Assembly (NCBI RefSeq): GCF_008107445.1
Contig: NZ_VSLD01000001.1
Coordinates: 62,001 to 126,000, forward strand
From: Arthrobacter echini
GTDB taxonomy: Bacteria > Actinomycetota > Actinomycetes > Actinomycetales > Micrococcaceae
DNA length: 64,000 bases
Reading direction: 5' to 3'
How positions within the stretch are numbered: the first letter of the stretch is position 1; each line of letters starts with the position of its first letter. Both the position numbers and the translations under genes were made by a program. This document shows positions 8,352 to 16,290 of the stretch, piece by piece. A model generated the notes under the pieces. That model searched no databases. It was given only the letters and a program-made list of their open reading frames with translations, and was not told the origin of the DNA.

Positions 8352-9509
8352 CTACGACCCGTGCTGCCCTCGGCCATGGCGTGCCACAAGATCCCGGACC
8401 GCCCCGAAGAGCGGATGCCCTGCATCGAGGCCCGTGATCGACGTCGTGGCTTCCGCGGGGTCCTGGGTCGCCAGGATCTCGGCCAACGCAGCGACCTCCG
8501 GATCATCGGGGGCCGAGAAGGACAGGGCGGCTTCCATGGCTCCGAGGAGAGCCTCGGGATTCATTCCCCGCTCCGCGAGCCCCGCCGCCGGGGCAACGAA
8601 ACGCTCGCTGCGACCGAGCTTGCGCAGCGGAGCCCTGCCCACACGTACCACGGTGTCGGGCAGGTGCTGGTTGCTGAAACGGTGCAGGATCTTCTGCACA
8701 TACGCTTCCTGCTCCCCCGCGTCGAAGCCGTGTCTGGCCACGAGGAGTTCCTTGGTCTCCCCGAGCACCGCCCGGACCCTGGACGCGACGGACTCGTCAG
8801 CCATCGCATCGGCGATCTTCTCCGCACCGGCCGCGTAACCGAAGTAGGCGGCCGCCGCGTGCCCCGTATTGACGGTGAAGAGCTTGCGTTCGATGTAGGG
8901 CGCGAGGTCGTCCACCCAGGTGACTCCCGGGATGTCGGGGGTACGGCCGCTGAACGGCGTCCGGTCGATCACCCATTCGAAGAAGGTCTCCACGGTGACG
9001 TCGAGACCCTGGCCCTCGGCCTGGTTGGGGACGATCCGGTCCACCGCGGTGTTGGCGAACACAGCGCGGGCGGCAAGATCCAGGGCGGCGCCGTCGTACG
9101 TATGCTCGACCTCGCGGTGCAGGAGGTCCGTGGCATTGATGGCGTTCTCGCACGCCATGATCTGCAGGGGTTCGAGCTCCCTGTCCCGGCGGGCGATCGC
9201 GCGGGCGATGACCGGCGCGAGGAACTTCAGGACGCTCGGACCCACGGCGGTCGTCACGATGTCGGCCGTCGCGATCTCCGCTATGACCTCCTCCTCCTGC
9301 GAGCGCGAGTTCAGGGCGCGGTAGTTGTCGACGGTCCTCGTGGTCGGATCCTCACCGACCTCGTGGACCACATAGCTGGGCGTCGAGGCCAGCTGACCGA
9401 TCAGTGCGTCCGCGACATCGGCGAAGACCACCTCGTACCCTGCTTCGTGGAGCAGGAGCCCCACGAAGCCGCGGCCGATGTTCCCGGCACCGAAATGCAC
9501 AGCCTTCAT
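8352..9509 (-). CDS. mtlD: Mannitol-1-phosphate 5-dehydrogenase
   Basis: 385 aa. Converts mannitol 1-phosphate from the PTS to fructose 6-phosphate with NAD. The N-terminal dinucleotide fold GAGNIGRGFVG, the ACENAINATD block and ERKLFTVNTGHAAAAYFGY, which carries the catalytic Lys and His, identify the polyol dehydrogenase family and the MtlD branch. The ATG shares one base with the stop of mtlA (TGATG), so the two genes form one translationally coupled unit. Length is as expected. Confidence 0.95.
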   Translation of the reverse strand: MKAVHFGAGNIGRGFVGLLLHEAGYEVVFADVADALIGQLASTPSYVVHEVGEDPTTRTVDNYRALNSRSQEEEVIAEIATADIVTTAVGPSVLKFLAPVIARAIARRDRELEPLQIMACENAINATDLLHREVEHTYDGAALDLAARAVFANTAVDRIVPNQAEGQGLDVTVETFFEWVIDRTPFSGRTPDIPGVTWVDDLAPYIERKLFTVNTGHAAAAYFGYAAGAEKIADAMADESVASRVRAVLGETKELLVARHGFDAGEQEAYVQKILHRFSNQHLPDTVVRVGRAPLRKLGRSERFVAPAAGLAERGMNPEALLGAMEAALSFSAPDDPEVAALAEILATQDPAEATTSITGLDAGHPLFGAVRDLVARHGRGQHGS

Positions 9510-11488
9510 CAGGCATTCACCTTTCCGAAGAGGGCCAGGACCTCGTCCACCGTCGTCGCCTCGTCGAGCCTGGCAACCTGCTCCTTGTCGGAGAACACGC
9601 GGGCGATCGCGGACAGGATGGACAGGTGCTCGTTGTTGATGCCTGCGACGCCGACCACGAACTTGACCTGCTTGCCGTTCCAGTCGATGCCTTCGGGGTA
9701 GCGGATGATCGACACCGCCGAGCGCTTGATGAGATCCTTCGCAGCATTGGTGCCGTGCGGGATCGCGAGGAAGTTGCCCATGTACGTGGGGACGGAGAGT
9801 TCGCGCTCGTGCATGGCCGCGACGTAGCTGGAATCGACGGCGTCGCGGTCCACGAGCAGTCCACCGGCTTCGTCGATCGCGTCCTTCTGCGTGGTCGCCC
9901 GTCCGCTGAGGATCACGCTCTCCTCGGCGAGGACGTCCCGGCCGGCTCCTGCCTCGCCAGCCGCGTCCGCCTCGGCGGCAACAGCGGCCGCCGTGGGAAT
10001 CTGCGGATCGATCCCGCTATCGGCTGCGGCACTCGCCCGGACCAGCTCCACGATCTCCTCGTAGCGGGGGCTGTTCATGAAGTTGTCGACGGAGACGTGC
10101 GTGGCACTCTGCGTCAGGGGTTCCGCGCGTGCGGCGAGATCCTGGTGCGTCACCACGACGTCGTAGTCGTCCTTCAGATTGGCGATGGCCAGGTTGGTGA
10201 CCTTGACGTCCGGGAACCCGGCAGCCTTGATCTTGTTGCGGAGCACGGAGGCGCCCATCGCCGAGGAGCCCATGCCGGCGTCGCAGGCGAACACGATGTT
10301 GCGGATGGGACCCTCCGTCGCGGAGGAGGACTGGAAAGTGCCGGCGACGGAGCTCTTCTTGCCCTTGAGGCCTTCCATCCTGGTGGCAGCGGCGGCGAGG
10401 TCGCCGTCGTCCTGGTTCTTCCCGGTCTTCAGGATGACCGACGCGACGAGGAAGGACACCGCCGTGGCGAGCACGACCGCCAGCACGACTCCTACATAGC
10501 TGTCGCGGGAGGACTGCGCGAGGACGGCGATGATGGACCCCGGAGCGGCTGGTGCGACGAGCCCGGCATTGGTGATGCTGAGTGTTGCGATACCCGTCAT
10601 GCCGCCTGCGATCGCGGCCAGGATCAGCAGCGGGCGCATGAGCACGTAGGGGAAGTAGATCTCGTGGATACCACCGACGAAATGGATGATGGCTGCACCG
10701 GACGCCGAGGCCTTGGCGGCACCACGACCGAAGAACATATAGGCGAGCAGGATGCCGAGGCCCGGACCGGGGTTGGCCTCGAGCATGAAGAGGATGGACT
10801 TGCCCTCCTCCAGTGACTGCTGCACACCCAGCGGCGTCAGGACACCGTGGTTGATGGCGTTGTTGAGGAAGAGCACCTTTGCCGGCTCGATGAAGATGCT
10901 GGTCAGCGGCAGCAGACCGTTGTCGACGAGGAACTGGACCACGTTGCCCGCGCCGGTGCTGAAGGCCTCGACCAGCGGGGAGACACCGAAGAAGCCGATG
11001 AGAGCGAGGACCGCACCCCAGATCCCTGCGGAGAAGTTGTTGACGAGCATCTCGAAGCCGGGGCGGATCTTGCCGTCCCAGATCGCGTCGATCTTCTTCA
11101 TGGTCCAGCCGCCGAGCGGGCCCATGATCATGGCGCCGATGAACATGGGGATACCGGCTCCCACGATCACACCCATCGTCGCGATGGAACCCACTACGCC
11201 ACCGCGCACGTCATGGACCATGCGGCCGCCGGTGTAGGCGATCAGGAGGGGTAGCAGGTAGGTGATCATCGGCCCCACGAGGCCTATGTTCGCCACACCG
11301 TCGGTCTCGCCGAATCCGCCGAGCTGCGGAACCGGGAGCCAGCCGGCCTCGATGAAGAGCGCGGTGACGATACCCCAGGCGATGAAGGCACCGATGTTCG
11401 GCATGATCATGCCGGAGAGGAAGGTCCCGAATTTCTGTACGCGGACCCGGACGCTGGATCCGGTCTTCGCTTCGACTTGTGTTGCCAC
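9509..11488 (-). CDS. mtlA: PTS mannitol transporter, fused EIICBA
   Basis: 659 aa. Imports and phosphorylates mannitol. EIIC spans about residues 15-355 with the GGIHEIYFPY signature at 272-281; EIIB at about 393-485 has the phosphocysteine Cys402 in FACDAGMGSS; EIIA at about 515-659 has the phosphohistidine His578 in IPHGTN. The start is GTG with AAGGAAAG upstream. Between EIIB and EIIA lies an Ala-rich linker (about 497-516). It follows the TetR gene by 59 nt on the same strand and precedes mtlD. The EIIA may be charged by the enzyme I encoded at 12395; no HPr gene is nearby. Confidence 0.95.
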   Translation of the reverse strand: MATQVEAKTGSSVRVRVQKFGTFLSGMIMPNIGAFIAWGIVTALFIEAGWLPVPQLGGFGETDGVANIGLVGPMITYLLPLLIAYTGGRMVHDVRGGVVGSIATMGVIVGAGIPMFIGAMIMGPLGGWTMKKIDAIWDGKIRPGFEMLVNNFSAGIWGAVLALIGFFGVSPLVEAFSTGAGNVVQFLVDNGLLPLTSIFIEPAKVLFLNNAINHGVLTPLGVQQSLEEGKSILFMLEANPGPGLGILLAYMFFGRGAAKASASGAAIIHFVGGIHEIYFPYVLMRPLLILAAIAGGMTGIATLSITNAGLVAPAAPGSIIAVLAQSSRDSYVGVVLAVVLATAVSFLVASVILKTGKNQDDGDLAAAATRMEGLKGKKSSVAGTFQSSSATEGPIRNIVFACDAGMGSSAMGASVLRNKIKAAGFPDVKVTNLAIANLKDDYDVVVTHQDLAARAEPLTQSATHVSVDNFMNSPRYEEIVELVRASAAADSGIDPQIPTAAAVAAEADAAGEAGAGRDVLAEESVILSGRATTQKDAIDEAGGLLVDRDAVDSSYVAAMHERELSVPTYMGNFLAIPHGTNAAKDLIKRSAVSIIRYPEGIDWNGKQVKFVVGVAGINNEHLSILSAIARVFSDKEQVARLDEATTVDEVLALFGKVNA

Positions 11489-11547
11489 GTTCTTTCCTTA
11501 CCGTTGTCCCCGCACCTGTGTGGGGAGGGATGGATGAGCGGGATGGA

Positions 11548-12276
11548 TCAGCTTCCCGACCTGCTGGAGATCCGGTGGAGCCATTCGAGGAACAGCTTGA
11601 GTTCCGGACCGGAGAGCTGATCGGGGTGGGAGGACTGCAGCGCGGCGTTCAGTGCGATGGCTGCCACCACCACAGCCGGTGTCCCCTCGGTGTCGGTCAC
11701 GGGATCGGCCTCCGAATCCGTGGCCACAGCCGAGAGCACGGCCTCGCGGGTCATGACGGACAGTTCCAGACTCCGTTTCTCGGCCGTCTCCGAGATGAGC
11801 ATGAGTGTGACGCCGATGTTCGCGGCGAGGATGCTGCGTGCTGCCTCGTGCGGCGTGACCACGAGTCGGGACGCTGCAGCAGCGCGGCGCAGCACCTCCT
11901 CGAGGAAGGCCTCCGCCGTGGCCACCGTCGAGGGCCTCCGTTCGGGGCGGATGTTGCCGAACATCACGAGGTAGAGCTGAGGATGGTCGAGCCCGAACTG
12001 CACGTGGTTGTCCCAGTGCCGCCGGAGATCCTCGATCGGCTGTCCGGATGCGGGGATACTCCGCTCGGCGGCGAGATACTCGGCGAAACCCTCCGCCACG
12101 ACGGCGTCGAACAGGCCCTCCTTGTCGCCGAAGTGGTGATAGAGGGTGGGTGCGGTCACCTTGGCGGCTTCGGTGATCTGTCGGGTGGAGACGGACGCGC
12201 CGTCGGATTCGGCAAGCAGCGCCGCCGCCGCCCGCAGCAGCCGAAGTTTCGGCGCCGGGTCGCCCGTGGATTTCAT
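11548..12276 (-). CDS. TetR/AcrR-family transcriptional regulator
   Basis: 242 aa. N-terminal helix-turn-helix at about residues 8-55 with STRQITEAAKVTAPTLYHHFGDKEGLF, the standard TetR recognition-helix sequence. The C-terminal ligand domain ends with a sequence like those in TetR_C_33-type regulators. It is the first gene of the mtlA-mtlD run and diverges from the enzyme I gene across a 118-bp gap with an inverted repeat, so it probably controls both directions (inference). The inducer is unknown. Confidence 0.88.
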   Translation of the reverse strand: MKSTGDPAPKLRLLRAAAALLAESDGASVSTRQITEAAKVTAPTLYHHFGDKEGLFDAVVAEGFAEYLAAERSIPASGQPIEDLRRHWDNHVQFGLDHPQLYLVMFGNIRPERRPSTVATAEAFLEEVLRRAAAASRLVVTPHEAARSILAANIGVTLMLISETAEKRSLELSVMTREAVLSAVATDSEADPVTDTEGTPAVVVAAIALNAALQSSHPDQLSGPELKLFLEWLHRISSRSGS

Positions 12277-12295
12277 GGCTGTTACGGTAGCACCT

Positions 12296-12308
12296 ATAAC
12301 GGCGCTAT
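12296..12308. promoter_or_regulatory. Inverted repeat between tetR and enzyme I gene
   Basis: ATAACGGCGCTAT is a 13-bp near-palindrome (5 of 6 arm positions match) 20 bp upstream of the TetR ATG and within the divergent promoter region. TetR regulators commonly bind such sites next to their own gene. Binding is inferred only. Confidence 0.35.
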
Positions 12309-12394
12309 ATGAAGTGGGTCACACAAATTCCTATGACACAGGGCACAATGATCATGGACCGCGAGCATCACCGGCAGGGAAACGAGGACATTCG

Positions 12395-14071
12395 ATGAGC
12401 AATTTCGCAGGTGTGGGAGTCAGCCCCGGACGAGTGATCGGGCCGGTGCGCCATATGGCGGAGGCGGTCGGCGAACCGCCGGCCGATGAGCGCAACGATT
12501 CCCCGGAAGCAGCCTCCGAGTCCCTTGCGGCGGCCTCGAAGGCCGTCCAGGAGGAGCTCAAGCGCCGGGCGGCGGCCGCGACCGGCGACGCGCGGGCGGT
12601 CCTCCAGGCCACCTCCCTCATGGCGGCTGATCCGATGCTGCTGAAGTCGGCGAAGAAACTCATCGCCAAGGGCGTCTCCGCGGAACGAGCGGTCTGGGAG
12701 GCAGGCGCATCCGTGGCGGAGATGCTGCACAACCTCGGCGGGTACATGGCGGAGCGCACCGCTGATGTGCTCGATGTCCGCTCCCGTCTCGTCGCCGAGC
12801 TCCGCGGATTGCCCGCACCCGGTATCCCCTCCTCCACCACGCCCTTCGTCCTCATTGCCGAGGACCTGGCCCCGGCCGACACCGCCACCCTCGATCCGGC
12901 CATGGTCCTCGCCCTCGTCACCTCGGGCGGCGGACCGCAGTCCCATACGGCGATCATCGCCCGCGCCCTGGGGCTCCCGGCCGTCGTCGCGGCGTCGGGG
13001 GTGGACGGTATCGAGGAGGGTGCATCTGTCTTCGTCGACGGCGCCGCCGGCACCATCGCCCTCGACCCCGGGGCCGACGAGGAAGCCGCTGCGGCGGAGT
13101 ACCGGGCTGCCGCCGAGGCGCTCACGGTGTTCGACGGCGTGGGCATCACCGCGGACGGGCACGAGGTCCCGCTTTTGGCCAATGTGGGCGGAGCGAAGGA
13201 CGCCGTGAAGGCTGCGGCGGCCGGGGCGCAGGGTGTGGGTCTGCTGCGGACCGAGTTCTGCTTCCTGGGACGCGACACCGAACCCACCGCGGAGGAACAG
13301 ATGGAGGCCTACCGCGGGGTGTTCGACGCCTTCCCGGGCAAGAAGGTGGTGGTGCGGACCCTGGATGCGGGTGCGGACAAGCCCCTGCCGTTCCTCACCG
13401 ACACCACCGAACCGAATCCCGCCCTCGGCGTGCGGGGCTATCGCACAGATCTCACGTCACCGGGCGTCCTCGCGCGTCAGCTCATGGCCATCGCCGATGC
13501 CGCGGCGCAGGCCACCGCCGATGTCTGGGTCATGGCACCCATGATCTCCACCGCGGAGGAGGCAGCGGATTTCGCCGCCCTGTGCGCGACGGCGGGCCTG
13601 CGGACACCCGGGGTCATGGTGGAGGTCCCGTCGGCGGCCCTCACGGCGGAGGCCATCCTCACGGAGGTGTCCTTTGCGAGCCTGGGGACCAACGATCTCA
13701 CGCAGTACACCATGGCGGCGGACCGCCAGCTCGGCTCCCTGGCCGCCCTCAACAACTCGTGGCAGCCGGCGCTCCTGCGCATGGTGCACCTCACGGTGGA
13801 GGGATCCCTTGCCGAGGGGCACGCCAAGCCGGTCGGTATCTGCGGTGAGGCGGCCGCGGATCCCGCGCTCGCCGTCGTGCTCGTGGGGCTGGGTGTCTCG
13901 ACACTGTCGATGACCCCGCGCGCCCTGGCCGGTGTGGGCGCCGTCCTGAACAGTGTCACGCGGGCCGACGCCGAGCGCATCGCCGGCATAGCGCTCGCGG
14001 CACCGACCGCCGCCGAGGCCCGGGCCCGCACGCGGGCGGAACTGCCGATCCTCGAGCAGCTCGGCCTGTAG
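12395..14071 (+). CDS. ptsI: PTS enzyme I (phosphoenolpyruvate-protein phosphotransferase)
   Basis: 558 aa. Takes phosphate from PEP and passes it to HPr for PTS sugar uptake. The start is ATG at 12395 with GAGGA 6 nt upstream; a longer open frame from 12146 overlaps the divergent TetR gene and is rejected. Motifs: N-terminal GVGVSPGRVIGPV, phospho-acceptor His184 in GGGPQSHTAIIARALG, the PEP-binding VGLLRTEFCFL and SLGTNDLTQYTMAADR, and the active Cys in VGICGEAA. No HPr gene follows, although actinobacterial mtl/EI loci often carry one, so HPr must be encoded elsewhere. Confidence 0.95.
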   Translation: MSNFAGVGVSPGRVIGPVRHMAEAVGEPPADERNDSPEAASESLAAASKAVQEELKRRAAAATGDARAVLQATSLMAADPMLLKSAKKLIAKGVSAERAVWEAGASVAEMLHNLGGYMAERTADVLDVRSRLVAELRGLPAPGIPSSTTPFVLIAEDLAPADTATLDPAMVLALVTSGGGPQSHTAIIARALGLPAVVAASGVDGIEEGASVFVDGAAGTIALDPGADEEAAAAEYRAAAEALTVFDGVGITADGHEVPLLANVGGAKDAVKAAAAGAQGVGLLRTEFCFLGRDTEPTAEEQMEAYRGVFDAFPGKKVVVRTLDAGADKPLPFLTDTTEPNPALGVRGYRTDLTSPGVLARQLMAIADAAAQATADVWVMAPMISTAEEAADFAALCATAGLRTPGVMVEVPSAALTAEAILTEVSFASLGTNDLTQYTMAADRQLGSLAALNNSWQPALLRMVHLTVEGSLAEGHAKPVGICGEAAADPALAVVLVGLGVSTLSMTPRALAGVGAVLNSVTRADAERIAGIALAAPTAAEARARTRAELPILEQLGL

Positions 14072-14091
14072 CGGCAAGGTGCCGCGCCGGG

Positions 14092-14688
14092 CTACCCGGC
14101 AGCGGCGAGCTGCACCGTGAGGTCGTCGACGACGGCGAGCAATGCGTCCCGGCCCAGGACCTTTGCGCGGGGATCCAGGCGTCGGAACAGCAGGACGGGC
14201 TCCCGGGGCGTGACGAGTTCGACGACGCCGGTCCCCGCGGTCACGGGGGCGCGCTCGTGGTCCCCTGCGCTCCACTCGAGCGCGAGGGTCGGTTCGATAC
14301 GGACGATCTCGTCGTCCACCTCGTGGAACTGCTCGGCCTGTGCCGCACCGGCGAGGACCGCGTCCCCGATGGCCGCCAGATACACCGGATCACCGATTGC
14401 GTCGTAGACCCACCGCTGACCGAGGACGGGGTGATCGATGGTCCCGATCAGGTACTCCTCCAGCTCGGCGACCGGAGCACCACGGTAGGCCAGCGGCACC
14501 TGCACCAGGGTCTCGCCGTCCCTGACCAGCAGCGTCTCCACGCCCACCTCGCCGGCAGGATCGTCGAAGCGGTACGCCGCGAGCTGCTCGGGGGCGCTGA
14601 CACCCCTGGCCCAGGGCTGACCGGGCAGCCACGGCAGCAGCACGTCCACTTTGGAGGGGTTCAGGGGTACGTCGTAGATGAAGGCCAT
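14092..14688 (-). CDS. Standalone maltokinase N-terminal cap-like protein
   Basis: 198 aa, acidic. The opening MAFIYDVPLNPSK, the LLPWLPGQPWARG segment and the beta-rich middle (VQVPLAYRGAPVAELEEYLIG, WVYDAIGDPVYLAAI) resemble the cap domain found at the N-terminus of maltokinase (Pep2/Mak), here without the kinase domain. Proteins of this type occur as separate genes in Micrococcales and are sometimes mislabelled as branching enzyme. Its function alone is not known; a partner role in alpha-glucan metabolism is inferred from the fold and from TreXYZ and amylosucrase in the same window. Confidence 0.5.
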   Translation of the reverse strand: MAFIYDVPLNPSKVDVLLPWLPGQPWARGVSAPEQLAAYRFDDPAGEVGVETLLVRDGETLVQVPLAYRGAPVAELEEYLIGTIDHPVLGQRWVYDAIGDPVYLAAIGDAVLAGAAQAEQFHEVDDEIVRIEPTLALEWSAGDHERAPVTAGTGVVELVTPREPVLLFRRLDPRAKVLGRDALLAVVDDLTVQLAAAG

Positions 14689-14764
14689 GCTCCCACCCTA
14701 GGCGTACCCCTCCCGGCGGGTCCTGCGGCGGAACATGCCCAGCCAGGATGTCGGCCCGCGCCCG

Positions 14765-14770
14765 TACTCT
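14765..14770 (+). promoter_or_regulatory. Leaderless-type -10 element (TACTCT)
   Basis: TANNNT hexamer exactly 6 nt before the ATG at 14777, with no Shine-Dalgarno between. This spacing fits transcription starting at the A of the ATG, common in actinobacteria. Confidence 0.45.
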
Positions 14771-14776
14771 CGTCGC

Positions 14777-15082
14777 ATGGCTCAACGACCAGGGTGGCAC
14801 GGCATCCCGCCGGGCATGGACCGATACGTGGCCCCGCTGCAGCTCGACGCTCCCGCGCACCGCATCACCCTGCCGCTGCGCTCGCCCGCCCTGTGGGTGG
14901 AGCTCAGCTACCCGGACGGCTCCAGCCGCACCATGAAGGGCTTCGCCATGGCCTGGACCAGCACCGCCGTCCTGGCGCAGTGGATCGAATACTCCCGTGC
15001 ACGCGAGGCCTGGGTGCTCGCCACGTGCTGCCGACGTCGTACCCTGCCCCGGCCGATCCCGCCTGCCGTGGGTAGGGCGTGA
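14777..15082 (+). CDS. Hypothetical protein, tandem paralogue A
   Basis: 101 aa, no family recognised. The core PALWVELSYPDGS ... KGFAMAWTSTAVLAQWIEYS ... REAWVLATC is shared nearly residue for residue with the next gene, so the two are a tandem duplication. No signal peptide or membrane segment. The ATG at 14777 is preferred over an in-frame start at 14735 because of the -10-like TACTCT 6 nt upstream, the same layout as in the neighbouring genes. The Trp-rich pattern suggests a small beta-sheet fold, but I assign no function. Confidence 0.55.
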   Translation: MAQRPGWHGIPPGMDRYVAPLQLDAPAHRITLPLRSPALWVELSYPDGSSRTMKGFAMAWTSTAVLAQWIEYSRAREAWVLATCCRRRTLPRPIPPAVGRA

Positions 15083-15123
15083 GCGTCAGCGCTTGACGGA
15101 CCGCAGGCTCCCGCCCGCCCTCG

Positions 15124-15129
15124 TACAGT
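15124..15129 (+). promoter_or_regulatory. Leaderless-type -10 element (TACAGT) before a 14-codon ORF
   Basis: TACAGT lies exactly 6 nt before the ATG at 15136. That ATG opens a 14-codon frame ending at 15180, which overlaps the GTG at 15173 used by paralogue B in another frame. It may be a leader peptide or the remnant start of paralogue B after a frame change. Confidence 0.4.
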
Positions 15130-15172
15130 GGCCGCATGGACGAATTGATCGTGCGCACGGTTCCGGGTGCGC

Positions 15173-15469
15173 GTGCCTGAGGTGGCCGGATGGCATGGGC
15201 TGCCGCCGACCACCCACGAGTTCACTCCGCCGGTTGAGCTCCGGACCCCGACCGAGGGCGTCACGGAGTCCATCGCGCCGTCGCCGGCCCTGTGGGTCGA
15301 GCTCGAGTACCCGAACGGTTCCCGGCAGAGAGTGCGCGGCTTCGCCATGGCGTGGACCGCCACCGCGGTGCTGGCGCAGTGGATCGAGTTCTCCATCGCC
15401 CGGGAAGCCTGGGTCCGCGCCGATCAATGTACGCGCCGCGATATCCGCCGGGCTGCCCCGGATACCTGA
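15173..15469 (+). CDS. Hypothetical protein, tandem paralogue B
   Basis: 98 aa from the GTG at 15173. Shares with paralogue A the segments GWHG(L/I)PP, ALWVELEYPNGS, GFAMAWTATAVLAQWIEFS and AREAWV. The start is uncertain: the position matching paralogue A's promoter and ATG (15124-15138) leads into another frame that stops at 15180, so either a short upstream peptide re-initiates into this gene or a frameshift has moved the start. GTG at 15167 is an in-frame alternative. No known family. Confidence 0.5.
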   Translation: MPEVAGWHGLPPTTHEFTPPVELRTPTEGVTESIAPSPALWVELEYPNGSRQRVRGFAMAWTATAVLAQWIEFSIAREAWVRADQCTRRDIRRAAPDT

Positions 15470-15490
15470 CCGGTGCCCTGCCCGCGCCGG

Positions 15491-15496
15491 TAGCAT
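15491..15496 (+). promoter_or_regulatory. Leaderless-type -10 element (TAGCAT)
   Basis: TAGCAT lies exactly 6 nt before the ATG at 15503; no ribosome-binding site is visible. Confidence 0.4.
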
Positions 15497-15502
15497 CGGC
15501 CT

Positions 15503-15904
15503 ATGGAAGCACGCACTGAAGCAGTCGAGGTGGTCCGGCGGTACTGGGCATCGGTGTGGAGCAGGGACTGGGACGGCGTGGGGCGTACACTCGCCGACGA
15601 CGTCGAGGTCTTCTGGCCCGTCACGCGGGAGATCATCCGGGGACGCGACAACATGGTCGCGGTGAACTCCGAGTACCCGAACGGGTGGAGCATCGACGTC
15701 CTGAACGTCTACGACGCCGGCGAGACGGTGGTCTCGGAGGTCCAGGTGCCGCAGGAGGACGTGGGGATCTTCCGCGTGGTGTCCATCTGGACGGTGATCG
15801 ACGGCGTCATCACCTCGGGGCGCGAGTACTGGACCCTGTACGGCGGCGAGGAAGGGCACGGCTGGCGGCGCAAGTACGTCGACGTCGGCGATCTCCCCTC
15901 CTGA
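15503..15904 (+). CDS. NTF2/SnoaL-like small protein
   Basis: 133 aa. The helix-plus-curved-sheet pattern of the SnoaL/nuclear transport factor 2 fold is visible: an N-terminal amphipathic helix (EAVEVVRRYWASVWSRDWDG), DDVEVFWP, the RGRDNMVAVN helix, then three beta strands with VSIWTVIDGVITSGREYW. Such proteins bind small ligands or act as isomerases/cyclases; no catalytic set can be assigned. Transcribed alone, after the two paralogues and before the repeat-peptide gene. Confidence 0.65.
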   Translation: MEARTEAVEVVRRYWASVWSRDWDGVGRTLADDVEVFWPVTREIIRGRDNMVAVNSEYPNGWSIDVLNVYDAGETVVSEVQVPQEDVGIFRVVSIWTVIDGVITSGREYWTLYGGEEGHGWRRKYVDVGDLPS

Positions 15905-16032
15905 GCAGCCCTGTGGTGCCTGTTCCCACGGTCGGTGCTCTTCGCTAGTCTTGCGAGAGGCGAGCAGAAATGCTGAGCCGGGACAGGGCAGCAACGGCGC
16001 CCTGCGCAGTCAGTCGATTCTCAGGAGGAAGC

Positions 16033-16290
16033 ATGGCGGACGACCAGGATCTCAGTAACACAGAAGGCCCGGCGGACGGCGGCGCGGCAGGCGTACCCGG
16101 CGAACACGACGGCGGCGCCGACGGAGCTGCCGAAGGCCCCGCGGACGGCGGCGCGGCAGGCGTACCCGGCGAACACGACGGCGGCGCCGACGGAGCTGCC
16201 GAAGGCCCCGCGGACGGCGGTGCGGCAGGCGTAGCCGGCGAACACGACGGCGGAGCCGACGGAGCTGCGGACGAGGGCAACCGCCCTTGA
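16033..16290 (+). CDS. Acidic repeat peptide, three 23-residue repeats
   Basis: 85 aa. AGGAGG lies 6 nt before the ATG, a strong ribosome site. After a 10-residue leader (MADDQDLSNT) the protein is three near-identical 23-residue units of the form EGPADGGAAGVPGEHDGGAD plus GAA, then DEGNRP. The composition is Gly, Ala, Asp, Glu and Pro with one His per unit; no Cys, Lys or aromatic residue, so it is probably disordered. Its TGA overlaps the TTG start of the JmjC gene (TTGA), so the two are translationally coupled. I do not recognise a family; it could be a substrate or precursor of the downstream oxygenase. Confidence 0.6.
   Translation: MADDQDLSNTEGPADGGAAGVPGEHDGGADGAAEGPADGGAAGVPGEHDGGADGAAEGPADGGAAGVAGEHDGGADGAADEGNRP
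16063..16269. repeat. Three tandem copies of a 69-bp unit
   Basis: Units at 16063-16131, 16132-16200 and 16201-16269. Units 1 and 2 differ at one base; unit 3 differs from unit 2 at four bases, two of which fall at third or silent positions. The unit is a multiple of three, so copy-number change would keep the reading frame. Confidence 0.95.

Noticed and set aside
16063-16269. CRISPR-like tandem repeat
   Set aside because: Units are contiguous without spacers, in frame, and encode repeats of a translated peptide.
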